64,000 bases of DNA from Lathyrus oleraceus (Eukaryota > Streptophyta > Magnoliopsida > Fabales > Fabaceae). The notes beneath the pieces are model-generated. The model made no database searches. It had not been told where the DNA came from and was given only the letters and a program-made list of their open reading frames with translations. The position numbers and the translations under genes are program-made. Positions 21,933 through 33,303 of the stretch are shown piece after piece (within the stretch, counting starts at the first letter, position 1; each line of letters opens with the position of its first letter). The stretch is from NCBI RefSeq assembly GCF_024323335.1, contig NC_066585.1, positions 533,720,082-533,784,081 of the forward strand, in the 5' to 3' direction.

Positions 21933-23243
21933 GCCGTCTCACAAACCAAAAGTTACACAGTTTTTGCACGCTCAGTTTTGCGGAAGCTCTGCCAAATTAT
22001 TTTTTTCACGCCTTTGCTTATTTTTCTTCCTTTCCAGCATCGTCCATTTTATTTATTTTATTTTGCAAGCTTTGTTTTCTTTTCCCTTGCAATTTATTTT
22101 CCCCCGTTCTTAGCTTTTAGATATTTTTCGCGTAGTAGTTTCTACACCGGAAACTACTGGGCAACTTTATACCGGATTTAACCTTACGTTATATTCGAGT
22201 TTTTTTTATTTCCTCGATTTAATTTACTGTTTAATTGAAGAATCGAAGAACAAATCCTACCGGCTTGTGGTGGAGTGTTCAAGACCATTGTATTACGCAT
22301 TCAGGTTCTTTAATTGTTATTTAATTTTTATGCTTTATTCTATTGTTTATTTGCATTGCCTGCCTGAAATGAGTCTGTGTATGCATGATATTAATTATTA
22401 TTTAGTAAGCATGTCTGGCTAATTTGCCTAGGTATCGGTATGTAAAGTAAGCAGAAAGAGGGATCAAAACTAAGTCGGTCTATTCAAACTTAAAATTAGA
22501 ATCAATCTTTTTACGGTCTTAACTTACAGGTTTAATAACAAGATTTTTTACAAAGGTAAAAGACATAAAGAAGTTGAAACCAACAGAGCGAGAGTTTGAG
22601 GTTTTAACTGGACAGTGTAAGTTAGTCATTAAATCTATCTCAGGGCGAGAGCAAGTTTTAGAATTAATTAAATTCTGACCTTTTTCCAAAAAGTATTTTT
22701 AAAGGTTGAATGTGAGGACGAGAGTTAAGCATTTAGATTTAATTGTATAACCTAAGTCAACAGAGCGAAAGTTTGAGATAAGGGTGTTTAAAACGGTCAG
22801 TATTTTCTTAAAAAGAGTTTCTGCAACTTTATTGTTTTCAAAATATGATTTTTGACTTAATTATAAGTGACAGCAACATTAACATAAGATCATGGTTTCT
22901 TCAACAGAGCGAGAGTTTGAGATAAAACCTTTAACCAATAAAGTTAGTCGAAACGATTTATTTTAAAACCGAGAGACCGACAAGGAATTGATTCCCTAGT
23001 TTTGACGAACCACATACCGATATCCGTTTTATTAATATTTAATCTAGATCTTAGTTTAGCTCTTAGCTCCTTTTCCCCAAACAATCAAACATTTTCACCT
23101 TAGATTTACGTAGTAACCTTAGATAACGGTACATCGATTCATAAGTCCCTGTGGGATCGATATCTTTTAAAACTACGCGATAGAACTGTGCACTTGCAGT
23201 TTGTATCCCATTCTCGACTCGCACAGTCGAGCGATCAAGTTTT

Positions 23244-23261
23244 TGGCGCCGTTGCCGGGGA
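23244..23261 (+). promoter_or_regulatory. Primer-binding site, tRNA-Asp
   Basis: TGGCGCCGTTGCCGGGGA is the perfect complement of the 3' end of plant tRNA-Asp including CCA. It starts 7 bases after the LTR end and is unmutated, in contrast with the old element's copy at 4177-4194. Confidence 0.95.
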
Positions 23262-23349
23262 CTTTTATTCAATCGATATCGTAACTCTTCCGTTACGCTG
23301 TAGAGACTAAGGTTTCTTTTTCCTTCTATTCTTTCTTTCGTTGATTTGT

Positions 23350-26300
23350 ATGCCACGCACTCGCTCTCAAGGCGAACCGCTCTATTTACGAATCAACGAT
23401 ATCGAACTATATCTCCGAGTCTTACGACGAATTCGGGAATATCGTGCTGAAAACAATCTCCCTCCTATAAACCTTCCTGATATCAAAAACATTTTTCCTT
23501 CTTTAACCGAGATGGCAGAACCAGCTCGTGCTCTTAGAGATTACGCCGCTCCATCGCAAGATGAACCGCATTCAAGTATTGCTCCGCCCGCAATCGAAGC
23601 AAACAACTTTGAACTTAAACCTTCACTGCTGCAGGCTGTGCAACAGAACCAATTCTCTGGAAATCTTACCGAAGATCCAAACCTTCATTTATCCGTATTT
23701 GTTCAATATGCTGATACTGTTAAAGCTAATGGTGTCACTTCAGAGGCAATTCGACTTCGTCTTTTTCCTTTCTCATTAAGAGATAGCGCTAGAAGATGGC
23801 TTCAATCTCTACCTTCCAACTCAGTCACCACATGGAACGAGTTGAAGAAAGTTTTCCTTGCCCGATATTTTCCGCCAAGCAAAACAGCTATGTTAAGAGC
23901 CCAGATAAACGGATTTAAACAGAAAGACAACGAGTCTCTTTTCGAAGCATGGGAAAGATACAAAGACATGATGAGACTTTGCCCACACCATGGTTTGGAA
24001 GACTGGTTAGTAATTCACACATTTTATAATGGTCTCTTATACAATACAAGGTTAACAATAGACGCCGCTGCAGGTGGTGCATTAATGAACAAACCTTATG
24101 CTGATGCTTACCAGCTTATCGAGAGCATGGCCCAAAACCACTATCAGTGGGGAACCGAACGAACAACAGTGGAAAAACCTCAACCGAAAACTGGCATGTA
24201 CGAGATAAGTAACCTTGATCACGTCAATGCAAAAGTGGATGCTTTGGTCCAGAAGATTGAAAGTTTAAATGTATCACCACCAACCGCCGTGGTTGCTATA
24301 GCTCAGAATTGCGAGGTCTGTGGAATCCAAGGCCACACTCCTGCGGAATGTCAACTCTTGACTGGAATCCAAACAGAGCAAGTAAACTATGCTCAAGGAA
24401 GCCCCTATTCGAATACCTATAACCCAAATTGGAAGAATCATCCAAACTTTTCATATAAGAGTAATAATGCTTTATACGCACCTGGACAGTCTCCGAATCA
24501 AACCCCATCTATACCTCCGGGGTACCAGAAACCAAATCCTAACAATAATACCCCTAGAAAATCCAACTTGGAAATCATGATGGAAAACTTTATAGCTTCC
24601 CAACAACAAACCAATAAAGATTTCTTAAACCAGAACATACACACTGGCGAACAACTTAAACAACTAGCAAGCAAAGTAGATGCCTTGGCTACCCATAACA
24701 AAATGTTAGAAACCCAAATATCTCAAGTAGCTCAACAACAAGCACCTACTGCTGCACCAACTGGTACATTCCCTGGACAGCCCCAACCTAATCCGAGAAG
24801 CCAAGCTCATGCAATTATATTAAGAAGTGGAACGGAAGTGGAAGGACCGTCTGATCCAAGGATAGAAAACCAAAGCCCTAAGAAATCTACTGAGGAAAGT
24901 GAACCTAAGGAAAAGGAAGAGAGTAATAAGGATACCCTAGAAAAGAAGGAACCTTATGTACCTCCACCACCTTACAAACCACCTATACCTTACCCTCAAA
25001 GGCTTGTTAAAACCAAAGATGTAGGTCAATTTAGAAAATTTGTTGATCTCCTTAAGCAATTAAACGTTACAATTCCATTTACCGAAGCTATTACGCAGAT
25101 GCCCTCATATGCTAAATTCTTAAAAGAAATTCTTTCTAATAAAAGGAAACTTGAGGATAGTGAAACCGTTACACTCCCTGCCGAATGTAGCGCTATAATC
25201 CAAAACATGCCCCCTAAACTCAAGGATCCAGGTAGCTTCTCTATACCCTGTCACATAGGAAAATTTGTCATCGACAAAGCCTTATGCGATTTAGGAGCCG
25301 GAATTAGCGTTATGCCTTTATCCATATGTAAGAGACTGGAAATGGGAGAATTAAGACCGACCAAGATGTCTGTACAACTAGCAGATCGTTCCATCAAATA
25401 TCCTGTAGGAATCCTTGAGAACGTTCCCGTACGCATAGGTCAGTTTTACATTCCCACTGACTTCACAATTATGGATATTAGAGAAGATGATACTACACCT
25501 ATTATACTAGGAAGACCATTCTTAGCAACTGCCGGTGCAATCATAGACGTAAAACGAGGAAGACTCACCTTCGAAGTAGGTGAAGAGAAAATTGAATTCA
25601 TTCTTTCCAAATTCTTGAAAGCACCTGCAATAGAAGATACATGTTACTTCATGGATATCATCGATGAATGCATAAAAGAAGCAGAGTCAGGAGAAGACAA
25701 ATCATCAGACTATCTTTTAGAAGACAAATCTAAACAATGCTTAGCAATAACACCAGATCCTACGCAGTGTCTTAACAAACCAACCCCTGATTTGAAAACA
25801 CTTCCCAAAAATCTGAGATATGAATTCCTAGACTTAGAACTTGAACGACCTGTGATAGTCAATGCAGATCTAGGAAGACTCGAAACAGAAAAACTCCTAC
25901 ATATCTTAAGAAAATATCCAACCGCACTAGGATACCACATAACCGATCTTAAAGGAATAAGCCCTTCTATTTGTATGCATCGCATCATGTTAGAAGAAGA
26001 CGGTAAAACCTCTAGGGAACACCAGAGAAGACTAAATCCGATCCTAAGTGAGGTAGTAAAGAAAGAAATAACCAAGTTATTAGAAGCAGGTATTATATAT
26101 CCTATATCTGATAGCAAATGGGTCAGTCCCGTACACGTTGTACCAAAGAAAGGAGGCATAACCGTTATTGAAAACGAAAAAGGAGAAACTATAACTAAAC
26201 GAATCGAATCGGGATGGAGAATGTGCATTGATTATAGGAAACTAAACAAAGCAACCCGAAAAGATCATTTCCCTTTACCATTCATTGACCAAATGTTAGA

Positions 26301-27141
26301 ACGACTAGCTAAACATTCACATTTCTGTTATTTGGACGGTTATTCAGGCTTCTTTCAAATACCAATTCACCCTGATGACCAAGAAAAGACAACATTCACA
26401 TGCCCTTTTGGTACCTTCGCGTATAGACGAATGCCGTTTGGTCTGTGTAATGCCCCTGCAACTTTTCAAAGATGCATGATGGCAATTTTCGCCGACTTTC
26501 TCGAAAACATCATGGAAGTATTCATGGATGACTTTTCTGTATACGGACAAAGTTTCGAAGAATGCCTTGAAAACCTGGAAAGAGTTCTTGAACGATGTGT
26601 AAAAGTAAACTTAGTACTTAATTGGGAAAAGTGCCACTTTATGGTACAAGAAGGAATTGTTTTAGGACACATCATCTCGAACAGAGGAATTGAAGTAGAC
26701 AAAGCCAAAATAGAGGTAATCGAAAATCTTCAACCCCCAAGAACCGTGAGAGAAGTACGAAGCTTTTTAGGACACGCCGGTTTCTACCGACGATTCATCA
26801 AAGACTTCTCTAAGATAACTAAACCTTTAACCGGACTATTAATGAAAGATGCTGAATTCATATTCGACGATAACTGTTTAAAAGCATTTCAAACTCTTAA
26901 ACAAGCATTGATCTCCGCACCCATTATGCAGACACCAGACTGGAATGAACCATTCGAAATAATGTGCGATGCCAGTGATTATGCTGTAGGTGCTGTTTTA
27001 GGACAAAGAAAGGATAAAAAGCTCCATGTTATATATTACGCTAGCAGAACCCTGGATGAAGCACAGATGAATTATGCCACAACCGAAAAAGAACTCCTAG
27101 CAGTAGTATTTGCGCTAGATAAATTTCGTTCTTATTGGTAG
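23350..27141 (+). CDS. Athila gag-protease-RT (5' part of gag-pol, ends at a frameshift)
   Basis: The ATG at 23350 is the first in frame (MPRTRSQGE...). The frame is open for 1263 codons. Order: retrotransposon gag domain (about residues 110-235), CCHC zinc knuckle [14 protein letters not shown] (321-334), a Pro-rich spacer, an aspartic protease with [11 protein letters not shown] (D at about 647), and reverse transcriptase with [26 protein letters not shown] and the catalytic box FMDD (about 1058-1061). RNase H begins at [18 protein letters not shown]. The frame ends at a TAG (27139-27141) within RNase H, because one T appears to be missing from the TT at 27135-27136. The next frame continues RNase H without any other gap. 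The product copies genomic RNA in virus-like particles. Confidence 0.93.
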   Translation: MPRTRSQGEPLYLRINDIELYLRVLRRIREYRAENNLPPINLPDIKNIFPSLTEMAEPARALRDYAAPSQDEPHSSIAPPAIEANNFELKPSLLQAVQQNQFSGNLTEDPNLHLSVFVQYADTVKANGVTSEAIRLRLFPFSLRDSARRWLQSLPSNSVTTWNELKKVFLARYFPPSKTAMLRAQINGFKQKDNESLFEAWERYKDMMRLCPHHGLEDWLVIHTFYNGLLYNTRLTIDAAAGGALMNKPYADAYQLIESMAQNHYQWGTERTTVEKPQPKTGMYEISNLDHVNAKVDALVQKIESLNVSPPTAVVAIAQNCEVCGIQGHTPAECQLLTGIQTEQVNYAQGSPYSNTYNPNWKNHPNFSYKSNNALYAPGQSPNQTPSIPPGYQKPNPNNNTPRKSNLEIMMENFIASQQQTNKDFLNQNIHTGEQLKQLASKVDALATHNKMLETQISQVAQQQAPTAAPTGTFPGQPQPNPRSQAHAIILRSGTEVEGPSDPRIENQSPKKSTEESEPKEKEESNKDTLEKKEPYVPPPPYKPPIPYPQRLVKTKDVGQFRKFVDLLKQLNVTIPFTEAITQMPSYAKFLKEILSNKRKLEDSETVTLPAECSAIIQNMPPKLKDPGSFSIPCHIGKFVIDKALCDLGAGISVMPLSICKRLEMGELRPTKMSVQLADRSIKYPVGILENVPVRIGQFYIPTDFTIMDIREDDTTPIILGRPFLATAGAIIDVKRGRLTFEVGEEKIEFILSKFLKAPAIEDTCYFMDIIDECIKEAESGEDKSSDYLLEDKSKQCLAITPDPTQCLNKPTPDLKTLPKNLRYEFLDLELERPVIVNADLGRLETEKLLHILRKYPTALGYHITDLKGISPSICMHRIMLEEDGKTSREHQRRLNPILSEVVKKEITKLLEAGIIYPISDSKWVSPVHVVPKKGGITVIENEKGETITKRIESGWRMCIDYRKLNKATRKDHFPLPFIDQMLERLAKHSHFCYLDGYSGFFQIPIHPDDQEKTTFTCPFGTFAYRRMPFGLCNAPATFQRCMMAIFADFLENIMEVFMDDFSVYGQSFEECLENLERVLERCVKVNLVLNWEKCHFMVQEGIVLGHIISNRGIEVDKAKIEVIENLQPPRTVREVRSFLGHAGFYRRFIKDFSKITKPLTGLLMKDAEFIFDDNCLKAFQTLKQALISAPIMQTPDWNEPFEIMCDASDYAVGAVLGQRKDKKLHVIYYASRTLDEAQMNYATTEKELLAVVFALDKFRSYW

Positions 27142-28741
27142 GAGCCAAAATAATAGTTTACACTGATCACGCTGCTATCAGGTACCTTCTAACAAAAAAG
27201 GATGCTAAACCTAGACTCCTAAGATGGATCTTGTTACTACAAGAATTCGACTTAGAAATCAAGGACAAGAAAGGAACTGAGAACGTAGTAGCAGACCACC
27301 TCTCTAGACTTGAGAACCTTGAACCAGAAAGAACATCCATTAATGATGATTTCTCGTATGACAAACTCATAGCTACTTTGGAAGAGAACAACTCCGACAT
27401 GCAAGTAGAAACCACCTTAGCTATATCTGCCATACCATGGTACGCTGATCTAGTCAATTATTTAGCTGCCGGAATAGTTCCACCTACTTTATCTTACCAG
27501 CAGAAGAAAAGATTCTTCCATGACATAAAACACTATTACTGGGATGATCCCTTACTTTTCAAAAGAGGTCCCGATGGTATTTTCCGTCGATGTGTACCCG
27601 AAGAAGAGGTAGAAAATATAATCCAACACTGTCACTCCGCGCCTTATGGTGGACACACAAGTACATCCAAGACCTGTTCTAAAATCCTACAAGCTGGCTT
27701 TTATTGGCCAACTATATGGAAGGACGTACATGCGGCTATTAAGGAGTGTGACAGATGTCAACGCACGGGAAACATATCTAGACGTGACGAGATGCCACAA
27801 AATGGTATTTTGGAAGTAGAGATTTTTGACGTGTGGGGAATAGACTTCATGGGACCGTTTCCATCCTCTTTCGGTAACAAGTACATACTCGTGGCGGTTG
27901 ACTACGTATCAAAGTGGATCGAAGCTATAGCTTCTCCAACTAATGACACCCGAGTAGTAACTAGACTCTTTAAAAATATAATTTTTCCGAGATTTGGCAT
28001 CCCAAGGATAGTAGTCAGTGATGGTGGATCGCACTTTATATCCAAGGTACTCGAAAAACTACTACTTAAATATGGAGTGAGACATAGGATAGCAACACCT
28101 TACCACCCTCAAACCAGTGGACAAGTGGAAGTATCTAACAGAGAAATCAAGCAAATACTAGAAAAAACGGTCGCCACTTCAAGGAAAGATTGGTCATTGA
28201 AATTACCAGAAGCTTTATGGGCATACCGAACTGCTTATAAAACTCCCATAGGGACGACCCCATTTAAGCTCATTTATGGAAAATCCTGTCACCTCCCGGT
28301 AGAATTAGAACACAAAGCCTATTGGGCTATTAGAAATTTAAATTTGAATTATAAAGCCGCCGGTGAAAAGAGAATCCTTGACATAAACGAATTAGAGGAA
28401 CTCAGAAGAGACGCCTATGAAAATGCCAAAATCTATAAAGAAAGAACAAAACAATGGCATGATAAGCGTATATCAAGGAAAATCTTCAAGCAAGGCGACG
28501 CAGTACTCTTATTTAACTCCAGACTAAAATTATTCCGGGAAAACTACGATCCAGATGGTCAGGACCTTTCCATATCACTAAAATCTTTCCCAGTGGAGCG
28601 GTAGAAATTAAAGGACAATCTACAGAACCGTTCACCGTAAACGGGCAACGTCTGAAACATTATCACTATGCGGAAACCAACGAGGATTCGCAAATTCTAC
28701 ACTTAGACGAAACGCCCCCAGGACTCATAGACTATATTTAA
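27139..28741 (+). pseudogene. Athila RNase H end and integrase (3' part of pol, frameshifted)
   Basis: This continues pol in another frame: the rest of RNase H ([14 protein letters not shown]) and a connection ending [10 protein letters not shown]. The integrase HHCC zinc domain lies at about 27620-27770 ([10 protein letters not shown] ... CDRCQ). The catalytic core has D at 27843-27845, D at 28020-28022 (VVSDGGSHF) and E at 28128-28130 (SGQVE), a correct D-35-E spacing. A second one-base shortfall in the TT at 28533-28534 moves the C-terminal tail to yet another frame, which ends at 28741. All catalytic residues are intact, so only the two homopolymer shifts stand between this and a full pol. 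I did not see a chromodomain. Confidence 0.9.
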
Positions 28742-29015
28742 CAGTTTCTTTGTCGAGCTTGCGACATTTAAACAAAGCGCTTAGTGGGAGACAACCCACA
28801 AATTAATCTGTTATTTTATTATTTTATTATTATTATCATTCCTCTATTTTTCTCTTAATTATTCTTTTAATTTCTATTTAGTATTCATTATTGATTTATT
28901 CAAAAAGAAAAAAAAAATATATCTATATTATAATAATAATTCTATTCTTCTTTCGGCATTTGGCCAAATCCTGACTTAAACTCATGTTTTCTTTTCTCTA
29001 GTTAACACTAACCAG
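28742..29015 (+). promoter_or_regulatory. Pol-ORF3 spacer with candidate 3' splice acceptor
   Basis: This non-coding spacer is AT-rich. At its end a pyrimidine-rich run (TTTTCTTTTCTCTAG, AG at 29000-29001) stands 14 bases before the ORF3 ATG, matching a plant 3' splice acceptor. Expression of ORF3 from a spliced subgenomic RNA is therefore plausible, as proposed for other Athila extra ORFs. No comparable TATA/palindrome arrangement is seen here. Confidence 0.5.
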
Positions 29016-30320
29016 ATGGGACATTCTGACCGTATGGGTATCAAGTTCAGAGGAATGGCTCAGAAACGAAGGTTTGAAGAACTAGCCACTAGGGAGATGC
29101 TACCTAGTTTATATGCTGATGATTGGGCTATGACTGCCCTTGGACTGAGACAGAGTGTCCTGTTTTTGCTGAATCAGATAGGATGGGAGACCTCCCCTAT
29201 CCTGAGACCTTTCACCACCTACCGGAGGCTCACACTAGAATTCCTTAGTTCATTAATCTATCTACCTAGCCATGGAAAAGGAATTACCAGAGGTTTTATC
29301 CAGTTCAGAATGTTCAATATGGAGTACCAATTTAATACTAGAGACTTCACCAACCTTTTGGGTTTTCCTACCTCCTTTGATACATTCACTATAAGCCAGG
29401 AAGAACTTCTTGAATATAGAGAGCTTGAACACTTTTGGGGTAAGCTGACTGGAAATGATGAGCCCGAAGAACATGAGTTTCTCTCTGGAAACATACATAA
29501 CCCGGCTTTTCGCTATTTCCATAAGATCCTGACCCACACTTTATTTGGGAAGAAGCCAAATAGTACTTCAGTTTCACGTGATGAACTCTTCATCATATTT
29601 TGTGCTTCCCAGAACCGTCCAGTAAACGGTGCTACTTTTATGTTAGCTAATTTGGACCACCTTATCCAGGATGAGAGAGCACCCATTAGAATAGGCGGCC
29701 TGATAACTATGATAGGTAATGCTATTGGACTACGTCAGCCTATGCTTGACCTGAACCCTTTTTGTGGCATTACCACTATGAGTATACCTTTCCTCTTCAA
29801 CACTATGTTTATAGCAAACATAGGGTCTGATGAGTTTGAGCTTGTTATTGATAACCAGGTTCTCTGCCTATTCACCCTGCCCGATCCTAGGACTAGTGTT
29901 CATAACCAAAGGAACTGGCTCTATAACCTGAATGAAACCCCAACTCCTGCTGGATCCACTGAATCCATCCAGGATTATGAGATTTGTGATGACTATGAGC
30001 ACTATATTGACCATACCTCTCTTGCTGAATCTGACCCTCAGACTCCATCCGGCTACCATGATATTGATCCTCCTCCTCAGCCTGTCCTGACCGAAGAATC
30101 AGCCATGCCTGATCTCCGACATCATATGCCAGGAACAGATATTAAAACCGTCATTGAAGCCTTGATGTCAGAACAAAACGCCCTCAGGGAAGATTTCCAC
30201 AGCTTGAGACTTGCAGTCCTAGAACACATGAGCAGCACGGCAAGTCAGTTACGTATGTTACGGCATCATGTTAACTCTTTTACTCCTCCGGCCAGAGATC
30301 CGAAGATAGATGGAATTTAG
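29016..30320 (+). CDS. Athila ORF3, ATHILA ORF-1-like protein (434 aa)
   Basis: The open frame is intact from the ATG at 29016. The N-terminal two thirds form a globular domain with RRLTLEFLSS (about residue 70), FRMFNMEYQF (about 97), a GNIHNPAFRYF motif (about 158) and IRIGGLITMIGNAIGL (about 224). A Pro/Asp/Glu-rich linker follows (about 310-365), then a C-terminal helix with heptad-like spacing (EALMSEQNALREDF to LRMLRHH, about 382-422). I assign it to the plant 'ATHILA ORF-1 / putative plant transposon protein' group from these motifs. Its biochemical function is unknown. No signal peptide or clear membrane span is visible, so a classical envelope role is not supported. It is paralogous to ORF4. 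Confidence 0.8.
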   Translation: MGHSDRMGIKFRGMAQKRRFEELATREMLPSLYADDWAMTALGLRQSVLFLLNQIGWETSPILRPFTTYRRLTLEFLSSLIYLPSHGKGITRGFIQFRMFNMEYQFNTRDFTNLLGFPTSFDTFTISQEELLEYRELEHFWGKLTGNDEPEEHEFLSGNIHNPAFRYFHKILTHTLFGKKPNSTSVSRDELFIIFCASQNRPVNGATFMLANLDHLIQDERAPIRIGGLITMIGNAIGLRQPMLDLNPFCGITTMSIPFLFNTMFIANIGSDEFELVIDNQVLCLFTLPDPRTSVHNQRNWLYNLNETPTPAGSTESIQDYEICDDYEHYIDHTSLAESDPQTPSGYHDIDPPPQPVLTEESAMPDLRHHMPGTDIKTVIEALMSEQNALREDFHSLRLAVLEHMSSTASQLRMLRHHVNSFTPPARDPKIDGI

Positions 30321-30641
30321 TTATTTCTTCATTCTAAGTTATTTAGTTTTAGGCTAGATTTTTTCATTAATGTTATTTGAATTCATGTTTATTTCTATTT
30401 CATTTTATTATTTCCCTTCCTGTAATACATTATGATCCTTTTTATTGAAGCTGTTTAGTTAATTTATTTTGCAATGCCTATTATGCTCTACGGTTATTAC
30501 TTATTATTATTATTATACAAAGCAAGTAAGCATGCATACTAAATTAAGCTACAGACTAAAACGTTCATAAGCAGAATAAAATATTTAATTACGCTACCAA
30601 GTGATTCTGTGAAGCGCTACTAAGCCTTTTCAAAAGGAAGT

Positions 30642-30721
30642 GTGACGAGCGTCACACCACCCGTGACGGGCGGCACACTTAGTGCCTGTTACGAGCGTCA
30701 CAGCCTTGTGACGAGCGTAAC
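30642..30721 (+). promoter_or_regulatory. Second TGACG-palindrome array, upstream of ORF4
   Basis: Four 14-bp motifs (30642-30655, 30663-30676, 30688-30701, 30708-30721) are variants of GTGACGAGCGTCAC, the first being a perfect match to the LTR motif. The last ends 142 bp before a TATA box, exactly the spacing found in the LTR. DNA between array and TATA is not obviously similar to the LTR, so either the block has diverged or the arrangement arose separately. Confidence 0.6.
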
Positions 30722-30862
30722 GCCTCTCAGATATGTGAACGTTAGGGAGCCGTTGGAGACGAACGTTACACCCCCCACCTTTTTACATTCCCCATTCATT
30801 TTTCATTTACCACAATTAATTACTTTTCAACCACTCTTTCTTTTCACCTCCCACATTTTACC

Positions 30863-30870
30863 TATAAATA
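30863..30870 (+). promoter_or_regulatory. TATA box upstream of ORF4
   Basis: TATAAATA lies in a pyrimidine-rich, C-containing context, about 95 bp before the ORF4 ATG. It is identical to the LTR TATA box. Together with the upstream array it suggests an internal promoter. Confidence 0.55.
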
Positions 30871-30965
30871 CCCTCCAAACTTCCTTCTTTCACCACAAAC
30901 AACTCTCTCATATCAAATATACACTTCTTTTCCTTTCCAAATCACTCATTCAAAAATCCATCACA

Positions 30966-32266
30966 ATGGCGGGAAGTCAAAACTTCGGAAATATCATCTT
31001 CCGATCCGGAGATGACAACTATCAGCAAGAGCAATTCGAGCGCTTCCAACAGCGAGGCGTCGCTCCCACCAGGTACCCCGATTTAACTTGTTTACAACAA
31101 TTGGGCTTACTCCACGGTATCGAGTGGATGCTCCGTAGAGCCGATTTAACCTTCCTTTGCACCCATAACCAACCCACCTATCCTTCCCTAACCTTAGAAT
31201 TCCTAAGCTCTTACGACTACACCACTCCCGCCGGTGAAGGTGAATTCCTAACCGGTACAGCAACCTTCCGTATGTTTAACACCGAGTACTCTCTAACCCA
31301 ACGCCAATTGAGTGCCATGCTACAATTTCCCACAGAAGGTCTGCTCCATGCCAGAATTCCCCCAACCTCAAACTGGAACACAGTTCTAGTTTTCGACCTT
31401 TTTAAGAAAATTTCCGGTATAAATACCAACAACTGGGAAGAACTCCTTCTCTCCCACATCCATAACCCCACCATCCGTTATTTCTCCGTATCCTGCAAAA
31501 CACACTCTTTGGAAGACCAAACAACAGTAAGGTCAACTCAAAAGAACTCTTTTTCCTCCAGTGCGTTTTCGAATCGGATACTACGGTAAACGCCGCCTCT
31601 TTTCTCCTTCATCATATCCGCACCTTATGTGCTAGAGGCCGGCAACCATTCATAATTGGCGGATTAATAACCTCCATAGCACTTGGCCTGAACCTAGGGG
31701 ATAAACTCCAAACTTTAGAATCCCTTCCACCCCTGTCTATGGATATCGGCTATTGTCGCTCCAGCCGCCTGATTAAAAACAGAGTAGGCGGAGGCTATTA
31801 TCTGATGGTGAACAACCAAGCAGTCCCAAGTGTTGTGCTACCCAATACCACCCTAACCGATGTCACAAACCCGAACCGCCACCTCTACGATCTTAGCGCT
31901 CCTGAAACCACCGAGCCTTCACAAACAAACCAACAAACAGATGAGTTTGAAGAAATGGAACAAGGCGATCATCCGCCAGAACAACCGTCAGTCCCGCTCA
32001 CCCCTTCCAGTAATGCAGCCGGCCCATCCTCCCAACGTCGTCGACGACGAAGGCCTGCGACCAACGATGACATTATGGATGCTATCGATGGAATGCAGGC
32101 ACAGAATACAGAGATGATGCAGATGATGCGTCAAATGCAACAGCAACAGGACGCTCGGAATGCCATAACCGACCAGCGGTTTACTGAGTTGTTTAGCAGA
32201 TTCGACAGCTTAGACATACGTCAAAGATCACCAGGACCAAGAACCAGAGGTGGAAGGCAGCCTTAG
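30966..32266 (+). pseudogene. Athila ORF4, second ATHILA ORF-1-like protein, one frameshift
   Basis: The ATG at 30966 begins MAGSQNFGN. The frame runs to about 31500 and ends at 31589. After a one-base shortfall in the A run at 31497-31500 the following frame continues to a stop at 32266. The total span equals about 433 codons, against 434 in ORF3. Matching landmarks occur in the same order: SLTLEFLSS, FRMFNTEYSL, SHIHNPTIRYF and FIIGGLITSIALGL. The C-terminus differs: an acidic/Pro linker, a run of six arginines (about 31 nt from 32038) and a Gln/Met-rich coiled-coil-like helix (MQMMRQMQQQQ). The Arg run could be a nuclear-localisation or nucleic-acid-binding patch. Function is unknown. Confidence 0.8.
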
Positions 32267-33290
32267 TTGTATTTTTTTCTTTTTCCTTTCCATTTTGTAT
32301 TTCTTTCCCTTCAAACATCGAGGACTATGTTTAGTTCAAGTATGGGGGGGAAATTATTCTTTCCATTCCCATCTTTGTTTCAAGTTTGTACTCTCCCTTT
32401 TCATTGTTATTTCCTTATAAAAACAAAATTTTTTTTAAGTTAAGTCCTGAATGTGAAAAAGTTTCTATTATCTATTTCCCTCAACTTTCTTGAGCCATAA
32501 CAAAAATTTTAACACACCCAATAAGTATAAAGGTCGCCTACTTTATAAAATTTGAGTGAAATCAAAACAAAATCATTACCATAACAACGCTCTGAGAACC
32601 TCAATATGTTAGATCAGGATAAGTACCTATCATACCGATTCCTCGAACTTTTAGTTCTATGGCAACCCCAAGTAGTTTATACAGAAGTCAGCACCATCTT
32701 AATAGCAAACTACGTGGAGAGCCGATGAATATAAGTGAATGATCCCCAAAGTAACCTAAGATAATTAAATTAGGTGACCCTTACCGGATCATTTAATCTA
32801 AAGGTTGCAAATCATGCAAAAGCACAATACGAAAGATCCATTATGAATTGGTTCAGTAGGAATCTGGTACTGAACTTGGTAGGGCGGACTACGGTTCGAT
32901 CCCCCGCAATTTGCAATGGACTGAATAATGAAGTTATCCGACTTATGTACCAGAACTTCTAGCTAAAAGCGGATCATAGACACTAACCGGTTACTCCACT
33001 ATGTGCGCGAAAGGATAAAGGGCTTAATGTGATTTCGCTAGAATGAAAACGGGCAAAATAAGACTAAAGGAACCAGGATAGCTATCATAGGGTACTTGAA
33101 CTGATTGGCATAAGGTAGGGTTATCTAAGTTGTAACGGTAGTTGTTGATGTCAAGATTTAACTCAAATCCTCCTAAACAAAAACCCATTGGCAACCTAGT
33201 ACGAATTGATGTGTGCTTTAAAATTTCATCCGGCTAAAACTTTTAACAAGTTCTATACTGAATTTTGCTTGAGGACAAGCAAAGATTTAA
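32267..33290 (+). other. Athila 3' non-coding region with two purine tracts
   Basis: No ORF is supportable. An internal purine tract (AAGTATGGGGGGG, about 32338-32350) follows a GAGGACTATGTTT motif, and the terminal tract (33291-33303) follows a GAGGACAAGC motif. They are about 950 bp apart. The duplicated 'GAGGAC...AAGTATGGGGG' module also occurs in the old Athila element at the same spacing, so it is probably functional in plus-strand priming or RNA handling. Confidence 0.6.
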
Positions 33291-33303
33291 GTATGGGGGA
33301 GTT
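33291..33303 (+). promoter_or_regulatory. Polypurine tract
   Basis: AAGTATGGGGGAGTT (spanning this interval) ends immediately before the 3' LTR (TGATAACAC, 33304). This is the expected plus-strand primer position. Confidence 0.9.

Larger units (their letters stand above)
21457..23237 (+). repeat. 5' LTR of the young Athila element
   Basis: It begins TGATAACAC and ends GCGATCA, 6 bp before the primer site. U3 contains four 14-bp palindromes (21701-21783) and a TATA box (21925-21932). Compared with the 3' LTR it has C at 23050 where the other has A, and is one base shorter in three short homopolymers (near 21785, 21996 and 23068). Confidence 0.97.

Noticed and set aside
32892..32903. Perfect tRNA B-box motif GGTTCGATCCC within the Athila 3' region
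   Set aside because: No A box at a proper distance and no acceptor-stem pairing; not a tRNA gene. Probably chance, or a trace of the element's tRNA history.
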